A stretch of 64,000 nt of DNA from Marinococcus sp. PL1-022 (GTDB taxonomy: Bacteria; Bacillota; Bacilli; Bacillales; Marinococcaceae), in NCBI RefSeq assembly GCF_033845285.1, contig NZ_JAWXCX010000001.1:883495-947494 (forward strand). Direction: 5' to 3'. The notes beneath the pieces are model-generated. The model did no database searches, was not told where the DNA came from, and worked only from the letters and a program-made list of their open reading frames with translations. Positions within the stretch are counted from its first letter, which is position 1, and each line of letters opens with the position of its first letter. Positions 54,437 to 61,393 of the stretch are shown in pieces. The translations under genes were made by a program, and so were the position numbers.

Positions 54437-55326
54437 ATGGAGAAAACAGCCATTATTACCGGAGCAAATACCGGAATGGGATTCGAAACAGCGAAACAGC
54501 TTGCCGTGAAAGGATTCAATATCATTATGGCCGTCCGGGACGAAAAGCGCGGGGGGAAGCCATGAGGAGGATAAAGGCCAGTACCGGCGCTTCACGTGTT
54601 CGGGTGATGCGCTGCGATCTTTCCTCTCTTCAGGATATACATACCTTTGTGCGTCAGCTCGAACAGATCGTTCCCTGCGTGGACGTGCTGGTCAACAATG
54701 CCGGCGTTGTATCACTGAAAAGAGAGCTTACCGAAGACGGTTTTGAAAGTATGATCGGTGTGAATCATCTGGGGCACTTTGCCCTGACGCTACAGCTTCT
54801 TCCTCTTCTTGAATGTTCTGCAGAAGAGGCACGTATCGTGAACGTTTCGTCAGGAGCCCACAAATATGGCAGTATTCATTTTCCGGACCCGCATTTAACC
54901 AGGGGATATGGCACGTGGAAAGGGTACGCCCAGTCAAAGCTGGCGAACGTTTTATTTACATATGCCCTTGCTTCCCGTCTCGAAGGGACAAATATTCGTG
55001 TTAATGCCCTGCATCCCGGCGGGGTAAGTACTATGCTTGGCGTGGACCGGTCTACCGGGTTCGGGCGCCGTATCCACCAGACTATCCGCCCAATGCTGCG
55101 CACAGCTGCGGAAGGGGCGGAAACATCGGTGTACCTTGCCGCTTCCCCTGAAGTAAACGGTGTGCATGGCAGGTACTTTATTGATTCTTTTGAAGAAAAC
55201 ACCGCCCCACATGCTTACGATAAGGAGCTCCAGGAAAAGGTATGGGAATGGAGCATGAACCAGACGAATGTTGAACGACTCCTGGAGACAGAGTGGATCG
55301 ATAGGTTAAAACACGAAAATCAATAA
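54437..55326 (+). pseudogene. Short-chain dehydrogenase gene split by a frameshift in a G run
   Basis: The first part (ATG 54437, GCAAATT upstream, 42 codons) encodes MEKTAIITGANTGMGFETAK and stops at 54563 just after a run of six G (54551-54556). The remainder in the next frame runs to 55326 with CDLSSLQDIHTFV, VLVNNAGV, GVNHLGHFALTL, YAQSKLANVLFTYALA and LHPGGVSTMLG, an intact SDR of the retinol dehydrogenase-like type. One more G restores a single protein of about 296 aa. ATG 54562 overlaps the stop (ATGA), so a two-piece product is possible. True mutation or sequencing error cannot be told apart here. Confidence 0.8.
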
Positions 55327-55399
55327 GACAGCTTTATTTTTTTGATTATGTATTTTAAAATATATTAAATACAGGAAATGATAGAAAGGATTATTGGCG

Positions 55400-56227
55400 T
55401 TGAGTAAACAACTGTACAATTTCATGTTAAACCATGCTGAAGAGATCGTGACTACATGGATAGAAGATATTGAAGCGCAGTCAGAAGCCATTTACCCAGA
55501 CGATCCTGAACGCAGGGAGGCCTTTCGTGGACGGTTAAAGGGATTTATTGAGGAAACGGCTAAAGCAGTAATAGGGGAAGAACCGTCACTTACTGACTGG
55601 GCACAGCTCACGGCGATGGACGGGCTTGAAAATCAGGGCCCGAGATTTTACTCAGTAGAGTTTTTCAGAGTCGGGCGTGTTGACCTCTGGCATCGTCTGT
55701 CCACCTATTTCAAAGAACGTGAGGACGAGATTTCCCCGCTGCAGGTGGCCGAGTGGGCGGAGAGAATTCAGTCGGTATTTGAAAAGGGACTGGAGCTTGT
55801 GAACCAGTACTACTATCAGATGAATGAAGCCCAGCTGGAGGCACAGCAGCAGATGATGGTGGAGCTGAGCGTGCCGATCATTAAATTGATCGGGGATATT
55901 GGCGTCCTCCCACTTGTCGGAGATATTGATACGCACCGGGCAAAAATGATTGAAGATGTGACTCTTACAGAGGTGGCAAAGCTTGAACTCGATGTACTTA
56001 TTATTGACATGTCCGGGGTGCCGATTATCGATACAATGGTGGCCCAGCAGTTGTTCAACCTGCATCACGGTCTGAGTTTAATCGGAACGGAAATCATCAT
56101 TACCGGAATTCGTCCGGAAATCGCAGAAACGGCTGTTCGGCTCGGTATTGATTTCAGTAAAGTAAAAACCTTTGCTCATCTTCAGCAGGCCCTGGAACAG
56201 AAAATGAACATTCAGATCAAGGAATAA
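55400..56227 (+). CDS. RsbR-family stressosome protein (STAS domain)
   Basis: A 275-aa RsbR paralogue. The N-terminal domain (about residues 1-150) is the non-haem globin-like sensor fold; the C-terminal STAS domain (about 155-270) carries both conserved phosphoacceptor threonines, Thr178 (LVGDIDTHRAK) and Thr212 (VPIIDTMVA), the equivalents of RsbRA Thr171 and Thr205. It would join the stressosome that controls RsbT and SigB. No rsbS, rsbT or rsbX is adjacent. TTG 55400 is chosen over TTG 55394 for ribosome-site spacing. Confidence 0.92.
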   Translation: MSKQLYNFMLNHAEEIVTTWIEDIEAQSEAIYPDDPERREAFRGRLKGFIEETAKAVIGEEPSLTDWAQLTAMDGLENQGPRFYSVEFFRVGRVDLWHRLSTYFKEREDEISPLQVAEWAERIQSVFEKGLELVNQYYYQMNEAQLEAQQQMMVELSVPIIKLIGDIGVLPLVGDIDTHRAKMIEDVTLTEVAKLELDVLIIDMSGVPIIDTMVAQQLFNLHHGLSLIGTEIIITGIRPEIAETAVRLGIDFSKVKTFAHLQQALEQKMNIQIKE

Positions 56228-56244
56228 CAAGTCTACAGACATAG

Positions 56245-56281
56245 AAAAAGCCCTTTGCAGATTTATTGCAAAGGGCTTTTG
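56245..56281. terminator. Bidirectional terminator between rsbR-like and IDEAL genes
   Basis: AAAAGCCCTTTGCA (56246-56259) and TGCAAAGGGCTTTT (56267-56280) form a perfect 14-bp stem with a 7-nt loop. Confidence 0.92.
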
Positions 56282-56302
56282 TGCTTAAACATGCCGGGAT
56301 TC

Positions 56303-56668
56303 TTAGTACTCGCTGTAGTTCGAGAGCGCGTAGGAAGAATCGTTTGATGAACCGACATTTGTTTTATTATTCAATTCGGCAGTGAGCTCCAGGAACCACT
56401 GTTTGTCATTAGTGACAAGCGCAAGATCAATCAGATCATACAGTTCATCCTCTGAAACGGGCTGCACGGTATTCAGCTTGCTTACTTTGTGCAGCAGCAG
56501 TTCAGCTGATTTTTCCATAATATCCTGATTATCTGAAGAAATAACTTTAACTTTAATTGTTTGATAAGATTCTTCAATTGCTTCTACATAGCCTACAACC
56601 AATTCACCATAAATGGTGGTTCCTCGAACCCAATCTCCTACCGAAATAATATCGTTTGTTGGTAACAT
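56303..56668 (-). CDS. YkvS-like plus IDEAL-domain protein
   Basis: A 121-aa protein. The N-terminal half has a small beta-barrel pattern, VGDWVRGTTIYGELVVGYVE (about residues 10-29), resembling DUF2187/YkvS. The segment DLIDLALVTNDKQWFLELTAEL (about 84-105) fits the short IDEAL domain, a helical motif seen in several Bacillaceae adaptor proteins. A Ser/Asn/Tyr-rich tail ends the protein. Role unknown; the IDEAL assignment is from motif memory. Confidence 0.72.
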   Translation of the reverse strand: MLPTNDIISVGDWVRGTTIYGELVVGYVEAIEESYQTIKVKVISSDNQDIMEKSAELLLHKVSKLNTVQPVSEDELYDLIDLALVTNDKQWFLELTAELNNKTNVGSSNDSSYALSNYSEY

Positions 56669-56770
56669 TCGCGTAACCTCCTAAGGATTACCTATTAATT
56701 AATAGTGTTGTAATCTGAATTATCTATAACTATACATTTCCCTGTTTTTGAATGCAAAAACATTGCTCAG

Positions 56771-57181
56771 TTAATTTGTGATACATTTTTTCAGCATGTC
56801 AGCAATAGTGAACTGGTCCAGATGTTCTCCAAAGACGTTTTCCCCCTCTGAGAAAACTCCGCCTAACACCTGCTTCATGTTAGCCCCGACGGTACAGTCA
56901 GGATTTTCATCAGGGCATCGGGGCTGCAGAGTCCCTTTTGACGTAATCTGGTAGACGTCCCACAAGGTGACAGCCTCCGGCGGCCGTGAAAGAATAAAGC
57001 CACCACCTGCGCCTTCCTTGGAATGAATCAACTCATGCTGCTTTAACAGGCTTAACACTTTTCGTATCCTTACCGGGTGCACAGAGGCACTTTCAGCAAT
57101 GAAAGTACTTGAAGCGGTCTTCTCCGGCTGGAGGGCAAGAAGGGTTAAGCTGTGTACAGCTAAAGAAAAATGACTGTTCAT
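56771..57181 (-). CDS. Rrf2-family transcriptional regulator
   Basis: A 136-aa Rrf2 regulator. The N-terminal winged helix (about residues 1-80) has the wing SKEGAGGGFILSRPPEAVTL. Cys89 and Cys96 (PRCPDENPDC) and Cys133 are in the region where family members place an iron-sulfur or redox-sensing site, but the three-cysteine spacing differs from IscR. Length and layout are like Bacillus YwnA. A symmetric site is 39 bp upstream, suggesting autoregulation; other targets are unknown. Confidence 0.9.
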   Translation of the reverse strand: MNSHFSLAVHSLTLLALQPEKTASSTFIAESASVHPVRIRKVLSLLKQHELIHSKEGAGGGFILSRPPEAVTLWDVYQITSKGTLQPRCPDENPDCTVGANMKQVLGGVFSEGENVFGEHLDQFTIADMLKKCITN

Positions 57182-57219
57182 ACATATCTCTCCGGATGAA
57201 AAGTATTATTAATGTTTAT

Positions 57220-57242
57220 ACTGTAATTATAAATATTACAGT
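57220..57242. promoter_or_regulatory. Inverted-repeat operator upstream of the Rrf2 regulator
   Basis: ACTGTAAT (57220-57227) and ATTACAGT (57235-57242) are perfect 8-bp arms separated by 7 bp, directly upstream of the Rrf2 gene. Likely the regulator's own binding site. Confidence 0.75.
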
Positions 57243-57399
57243 TTTGTTTGTCAATCGCAATTGGCTTAAAACATTCTTAATTATTGAACAGCGATTTATT
57301 TCTTAATTTAATATACACATGTGATATTTTAAGAAACTAATGGATTAATAAAATGGAAATTAACGGAAATAGGGATGTGGGTTTTATATAAAATATTGA

Positions 57400-57893
57400 G
57401 GATATGATTCCGGCGCCACAGGTAACGGTGTATATGAAAAAGAACTGGTCAATGATGTGGCAGTACGTACAAAAGAAAGACTTGAGCAGGGAGGGGCGAA
57501 CGTAATTATGAACCGCTCCGGCGATAACTTTGTAGAACTGAAAGAACGAGCGAGGATTGCCAATGAGGCGGGAGCTGATGCTTTTGTCAACATTCATGCA
57601 AATTCAGCTTCCACAGCCTCCGCAGATGGTTCAGAGACATACTACTACCCGCAAAGCAGCGAGGGCAGTGAACTTGCCTCGGATCTTCAAACGAATATGG
57701 TAAATGAATTTAACAACAATGACCGCGGGATAAAGTCTGCAAATTTTAGCGTATTGAGAAATACGGCAATGCCGGCCGCGCTTGTAGAGCTTGGTTTTGT
57801 ATCAAATAAGAGGAGGCTGCTGACATGCAGACGAGTGCGTTTCGCAATGAAGCAGCTAATGCGATTTATTTGGGCTTGAGTGAATATCATTAA
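57400..57893 (+). pseudogene. N-acetylmuramoyl-L-alanine amidase (Amidase_3) remnant
   Basis: An in-frame coding block begins GYDSGATGNGVYEKELVNDV, immediately after an in-frame TGA; the upstream zinc-binding part (the DPGHGG region) is missing. It continues with RTKERLEQGGANVIMNRSGD, AGADAFVNIHANSA (metal and active-site region) and NTAMPAALVELGFVSN, where the frame shifts. In the next frame it ends NEAANAIYLGLSEYH at 57893. One missing G near 57810 would rejoin it. With both an N-terminal deletion and a frameshift, this is a decayed cell-wall hydrolase gene, possibly an old phage endolysin. Confidence 0.85.
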
Positions 57894-57931
57894 TGTTTTG
57901 AATTTCAAATTAGAAATAGCGCATCTTTTCA

Positions 57932-57940
57932 TGGTATAAT
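57932..57940 (+). promoter_or_regulatory. Extended -10 promoter element
   Basis: TGGTATAAT is a perfect extended -10 (TGnTATAAT), 62 bp before the start of the 88-aa gene. Extended -10 promoters can work without a good -35. Confidence 0.6.
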
Positions 57941-58001
57941 ATAATTCTATCCATGTATTGTACTTTTGCGTGTCATTGATCCTATGAAAAGGAGTGAAGA
58001 C

Positions 58002-58268
58002 ATGAAAACATTTGAAGAGGTGGTCCGTACTCTAGCGGACATTGAAATGCAGTCTGTTGCTCAAACGAGATCAAGACACGAATTCCAGAGCGAACGCGAA
58101 TACTATTCCCATTTTCTACGTAATAAAGATCTTTCCTTTTATTTGGATACTGTCGAAGAAATGTATCCATTAGAGGCAAAAAAATACGGAGCTGAGGAAA
58201 TTGTGCGTGGGATGGCTGAGTATATAGAAAAGGGAGCCATGCCTGCCAGGGAGCCGCTGACGGAGTAA
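58002..58268 (+). CDS. Small hypothetical protein
   Basis: An 88-aa soluble protein, mainly helical and charged (KTFEEVVRTLADIEMQSV; YYSHFLRNKDLSFYLDTVEE). ATG 58002 follows AAAAGGAGTG; a longer reading from 57966 has no ribosome site. An extended -10 promoter upstream and a terminator downstream frame it as its own transcript. No family recognised. Confidence 0.7.
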   Translation: MKTFEEVVRTLADIEMQSVAQTRSRHEFQSEREYYSHFLRNKDLSFYLDTVEEMYPLEAKKYGAEEIVRGMAEYIEKGAMPAREPLTE

Positions 58269-58315
58269 AGAGAAAGCGGATGACAAAAAAGCTGAATGAA
58301 TTGAATATTATATAC

Positions 58316-58346
58316 AAAGGGTCCGGTTACTCCGGGCCTTTTTTAT
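58316..58346 (+). terminator. Terminator after the 88-aa gene
   Basis: AAGGGTCCGG and CCGGGCCTT pair with one bulge or mismatch, followed by a T run (to about 58345). Confidence 0.7.
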
Positions 58347-58436
58347 TGTTTGAAAAGTTAATTGATCAGAATGGTTTAATAGCAGAAGTATATATGCCTT
58401 TTGTAAGGAGAATGAAAATTAAAGGGAGGCATAAAA

Positions 58437-58697
58437 ATGGAAGTGAGTGCAGAATTTCTGCTGTACATGTCATTCATCGGTACGGCAAGTACGGCGCTGA
58501 TGCAGCTGTTAAAGCAGGCGCTCCCGCTGCCGAAAAAGTATATTCCCCTTCTCACGCTCGGAATCGGGGCAGTCCTGGCACTTGTCCCTTTTCCGTACAC
58601 AAGCGCTGCGCTGGCAGAACGAGTATGGGCAGGAGTGCTTGCTGGACTGGGAGGCACCGGAATTTTTGAAAATGTGCAGAAAAGCAGAAAACAGTAA
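58437..58697 (+). CDS. Holin-like small membrane protein
   Basis: An 86-aa protein with two to three hydrophobic segments. The layout (helix, LLKQALPLPKKYIPLLTLGI, a second helix, then AGVLAGLGGTGIFENVQKS) resembles phage holins of the A118 (Hol118) type. GGGAGGC precedes the ATG by seven bases. It lies about 0.5 kb from an amidase remnant, which would be the usual lysis partner, but no other phage genes are nearby. A host role cannot be excluded. Confidence 0.68.
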   Translation: MEVSAEFLLYMSFIGTASTALMQLLKQALPLPKKYIPLLTLGIGAVLALVPFPYTSAALAERVWAGVLAGLGGTGIFENVQKSRKQ

Positions 58698-58793
58698 AAT
58701 ATGCTGCTGAAAACTAAGTGAAGATAGAGATAGAAAACAGATAGAAGAAGTATAAAAATCAATGTTTTCCTCTTGTTCAGAAAACTTTTTCGT

Positions 58794-58870
58794 TTGCCGG
58801 CACAGGAAAATTTTTATATAATGTGTCTGCGCACAACATGAAATCCCCGCTTTAGCAGCAGGGGATTTTT
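58794..58870 (+). ncRNA. Promoter immediately followed by a terminator: putative very short RNA
   Basis: TTGCCG (58794-58799) and a perfect TATAAT (58817-58822) are exactly 17 bp apart. The start would be near 58829. A terminator stem AAATCCCC (58841-58848) and GGGGATTT (58861-58868) followed by T residues comes at once, so the predicted RNA is only about 40 nt. It lies in a 339-bp gap with no gene. It could be a small RNA, or an attenuator ahead of the trhO gene 167 bp away. Confidence 0.5.
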
Positions 58871-59036
58871 ATTGAGGTTTTGTTATGCTTTTTTGAATTA
58901 CGTGGGTGCTGTGTGGGTATTTTACGCGGGATAACGAAAAGAAAAGTATAGAACCCTTGTGTGACAAGGCTTCCTGATTGCAAGACAGGGAGTCAGGAAT
59001 GTATCTTGCAAATATATTCCGGATAGGTGAGAACAA

Positions 59037-60011
59037 ATGACAGAAGAAAATCAATCGTACCGGGTGTTACTGTATTACAATTACACGTACGTGGAAGACC
59101 CTGAAACCTTTGCTGCGGAGCATCTGGCTTTCTGCAAGGAGGTTGGTCTGAAGGGGCGGATCATTGTGGCAGAGGAAGGCATCAATGGTACTGTTTCCGG
59201 CACTGTAGAGCAGACGGAAGCATACATGCAGGAGCTGACAGGGGATGAGCGTTTTAAAGACACCGAATTTAAGGTGGATTATGCTGAGGGACACGCATTC
59301 AAAAAAATGCATGTGCGTCCGCGTTCAGAGCTGGTGTCGCTGTACCTCGAGGATGACATTAATCCAAATGAACAGACTGGTGAACACCTGAGTCCGAAAG
59401 AGTTTTACGAGGCGCTTCAAAGCGATGAAACCATCGTTCTTGATGCCCGGAATGACTATGAATATGATCTCGGGCATTTCCGGGGAGCCATTCGCCCGGA
59501 TATTAACGCTTTCCGGGAGCTGCCGGACTGGGTGAGAGAAAACCGGGAACAGCTTGAAGGTAAAAAAATATTAACCTATTGTACCGGAGGCATCCGCTGT
59601 GAGAAGTTTTCCGGATTCTTGAAAGAAGAAGGATTTGACGATGTGGCGCAGCTTCATGGCGGCATTGTTTCCTACGGTAAGGATCCTGAAGTGAAGGGGG
59701 AGCTGTGGGACGGAAGATGCTATGTGTTTGACCAGCGCATCAGTGTGCCAATCAATCAGGTCGAGCATCGCGTAATAGGCAGGGACCACTTTGACGGGAA
59801 ACCGTGCGAACGGTACGTTAACTGTGCAGATCCTGACTGCAACAATCAAATCATCTGCTCTGAAGAAAATGAGCATAAATATATGAGAAGCTGCACGATA
59901 GAATGCATGACTCATCCGAGAAACCGTTATATGGAAGAGCAGGGACTGATGGCAGAAGACGTGCAGGAAAAAATCGAAGCGAGAAAAGCAGAACAGATGC
60001 AAAACGCATAA
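59037..60011 (+). CDS. trhO: tRNA uridine-34 hydroxylase, rhodanese type
   Basis: A 324-aa rhodanese-domain protein of the TrhO (YceA/YbfQ) family, which hydroxylates uridine 34 in some tRNAs. An acylphosphatase-like N-terminal domain (about residues 1-95, with [11 protein letters not shown]) precedes the rhodanese domain (about 125-220), whose catalytic cysteine is Cys182 in [12 protein letters not shown]. The C-terminal region has a cysteine-rich part ([20 protein letters not shown]) typical of the longer members. ATG 59037 has GGTGAG upstream. Confidence 0.92.
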   Translation: MTEENQSYRVLLYYNYTYVEDPETFAAEHLAFCKEVGLKGRIIVAEEGINGTVSGTVEQTEAYMQELTGDERFKDTEFKVDYAEGHAFKKMHVRPRSELVSLYLEDDINPNEQTGEHLSPKEFYEALQSDETIVLDARNDYEYDLGHFRGAIRPDINAFRELPDWVRENREQLEGKKILTYCTGGIRCEKFSGFLKEEGFDDVAQLHGGIVSYGKDPEVKGELWDGRCYVFDQRISVPINQVEHRVIGRDHFDGKPCERYVNCADPDCNNQIICSEENEHKYMRSCTIECMTHPRNRYMEEQGLMAEDVQEKIEARKAEQMQNA

Positions 60012-60020
60012 ATACAAATA

Positions 60021-60057
60021 AATGAAGCCTCCGGCATCCTTTGCCGGGGGCTTCATT
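60021..60057. terminator. Bidirectional terminator between trhO and the PAP2 gene
   Basis: AATGAAGCC and GGCTTCATT (arms 60021-60029 and 60049-60057) with an inner CCGGC/GCCGG stem. It lies between convergent genes. Confidence 0.85.
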
Positions 60058-60752
60058 TAGGTCTGTCGGCGGTGTTTGTTCCAAAGCGTAAGCTCGAGGG
60101 CGATGATGCAGATGAGCAGCCAAAATAAGCCGGCTGAAATGCCTGCGAGTACGTCCGTAAAGTAATGAACATCCAGGAACATACGGCTGACAGCGACAAG
60201 AAGAGCAGCGAGCGACAGCAATACTCCGAATACCCACTTCCATACAGTCGCCAGTGTACTTCGGATAACGAGATAGGCGAGAAAGCCGTAAAATGTAACA
60301 GCGCCTGTAGAATGACCGCTCGGAAAGCTGTACCCGGTCCCATCATAGGCTGCGAGCACTTCCGGGCGCTGCCGGGAGAAAAAGTTTTTTAAAACAGTGG
60401 TGATGATACTGATGCCGATCATATTTACGGCAAAAAAAACAGCAGTCCATCTGCTGAAGGATGAAAAAAACAACAAATAGATCGTGGTAATTGCGGCACC
60501 GACTGTCAGCCATGTTACCGAGCCGCCCTCCGTAATCAATCCCATCATAGACTGCAGGATATCAGTGTTGAGCGCTGATACAATATTTTGAGCTGTTTGA
60601 TCGATCCTAAACGTTTCCTGTTCGAGTACTTTTTCACCCATTTCCAAAAACAGAAAAGCTGTCGTAAACAGCGTGAGCAGGCCGGCAATGATAAGTATCC
60701 ACGAACTTTTTGGTATATCGGACAGTTGAAGATCCTTGAAAGACAATGACAT
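60057..60752 (-). CDS. PAP2-family membrane phosphatase
   Basis: A 231-aa membrane protein with five to six hydrophobic helices. The three phosphatase motifs are complete: KNFFSRQRP (KX6RP), SFPSGHST (PSGH) and SRMFLDVHYFTDV (SRX5HX3D). Members dephosphorylate undecaprenyl pyrophosphate, phosphatidylglycerophosphate or phosphatidate at the outer face of the membrane. Which lipid is used here cannot be told from the sequence. Confidence 0.92.
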   Translation of the reverse strand: MSLSFKDLQLSDIPKSSWILIIAGLLTLFTTAFLFLEMGEKVLEQETFRIDQTAQNIVSALNTDILQSMMGLITEGGSVTWLTVGAAITTIYLLFFSSFSRWTAVFFAVNMIGISIITTVLKNFFSRQRPEVLAAYDGTGYSFPSGHSTGAVTFYGFLAYLVIRSTLATVWKWVFGVLLSLAALLVAVSRMFLDVHYFTDVLAGISAGLFWLLICIIALELTLWNKHRRQT

Positions 60753-60804
60753 TTACTCCCTTAGTTTATTTTTCAAAACTATTCCCTTGACAGCTTTGGG
60801 TTTA

Positions 60805-60836
60805 AACGAAAAACCAGGCTGCGTGGGGCAGCCTGG
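60805..60836 (-). terminator. Terminator after the DUF1641 gene
   Basis: CCAGGCTGC (60814-60822) and GCAGCCTGG (60828-60836) form a 9-bp stem that on the minus strand is followed by TTTTTCG. Confidence 0.82.
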
Positions 60837-60856
60837 AGTGTGTTGGGTAGTGATGG

Positions 60857-61393
60857 TTAAACTTTGGTGTTTGGTTTCTTGTTTTCCTGTTCTTTTTCCA
60901 TCTCGGGTTTGCCGGTTTCACCCATGCCGCGCATAAAAGCAATGCCGAGTGAGAGCGTATGATTTACTTCTGGGTCCCGGAGGAGTTTTAACAATTGGAA
61001 AATGTTCACGGTCTGCTTTTCCTGTTCCTTCTCTTCTTCAAGCTTTGCCACACGTTCAAGCCCTTTATTTAATTTCAGCAGGAGTGGCTGCATGCTTTCG
61101 ATATCGAGTTTGCCGGCTTCACCAGCGAGAAGAAGCAGGTTTTTGATCATATTAGTGCTTCCTTCGGTATTCATCGCGTTTACCGCCACGTTTAACACCT
61201 TATCGCCTTCGCTGAGAAGCCCATTTGCCATATCAAGCAGGCCGGATTCATCAAGAAGGTTTGCGGTGCGCATCATCTTTTCCAGGCTGTCTTTGTTATC
61301 AAGCAGCTGGGACTGGAGTTCTTCCATGTCCCGCTGTTTGATTTCTTCCTCGGAGAATTTCAGCTTTTCGATATGAGTTATGCGCTCAGCCAT
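60857..61393 (-). CDS. DUF1641 protein, formate dehydrogenase partner (YrhD-like)
   Basis: A 178-aa soluble helical protein with the DUF1641 segment in the C-terminal half (LLRDPEVNHTLSLGIAFMRGMG, about residues 136-157). In Bacillaceae this family is encoded next to the formate dehydrogenase large subunit, as here: its ATG shares one base with the upstream stop (TAATG). It is probably a subunit or assembly factor of that enzyme. The C-terminus is a short charged tail. Function is inferred from context. Confidence 0.86.
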   Translation of the reverse strand: MAERITHIEKLKFSEEEIKQRDMEELQSQLLDNKDSLEKMMRTANLLDESGLLDMANGLLSEGDKVLNVAVNAMNTEGSTNMIKNLLLLAGEAGKLDIESMQPLLLKLNKGLERVAKLEEEKEQEKQTVNIFQLLKLLRDPEVNHTLSLGIAFMRGMGETGKPEMEKEQENKKPNTKV

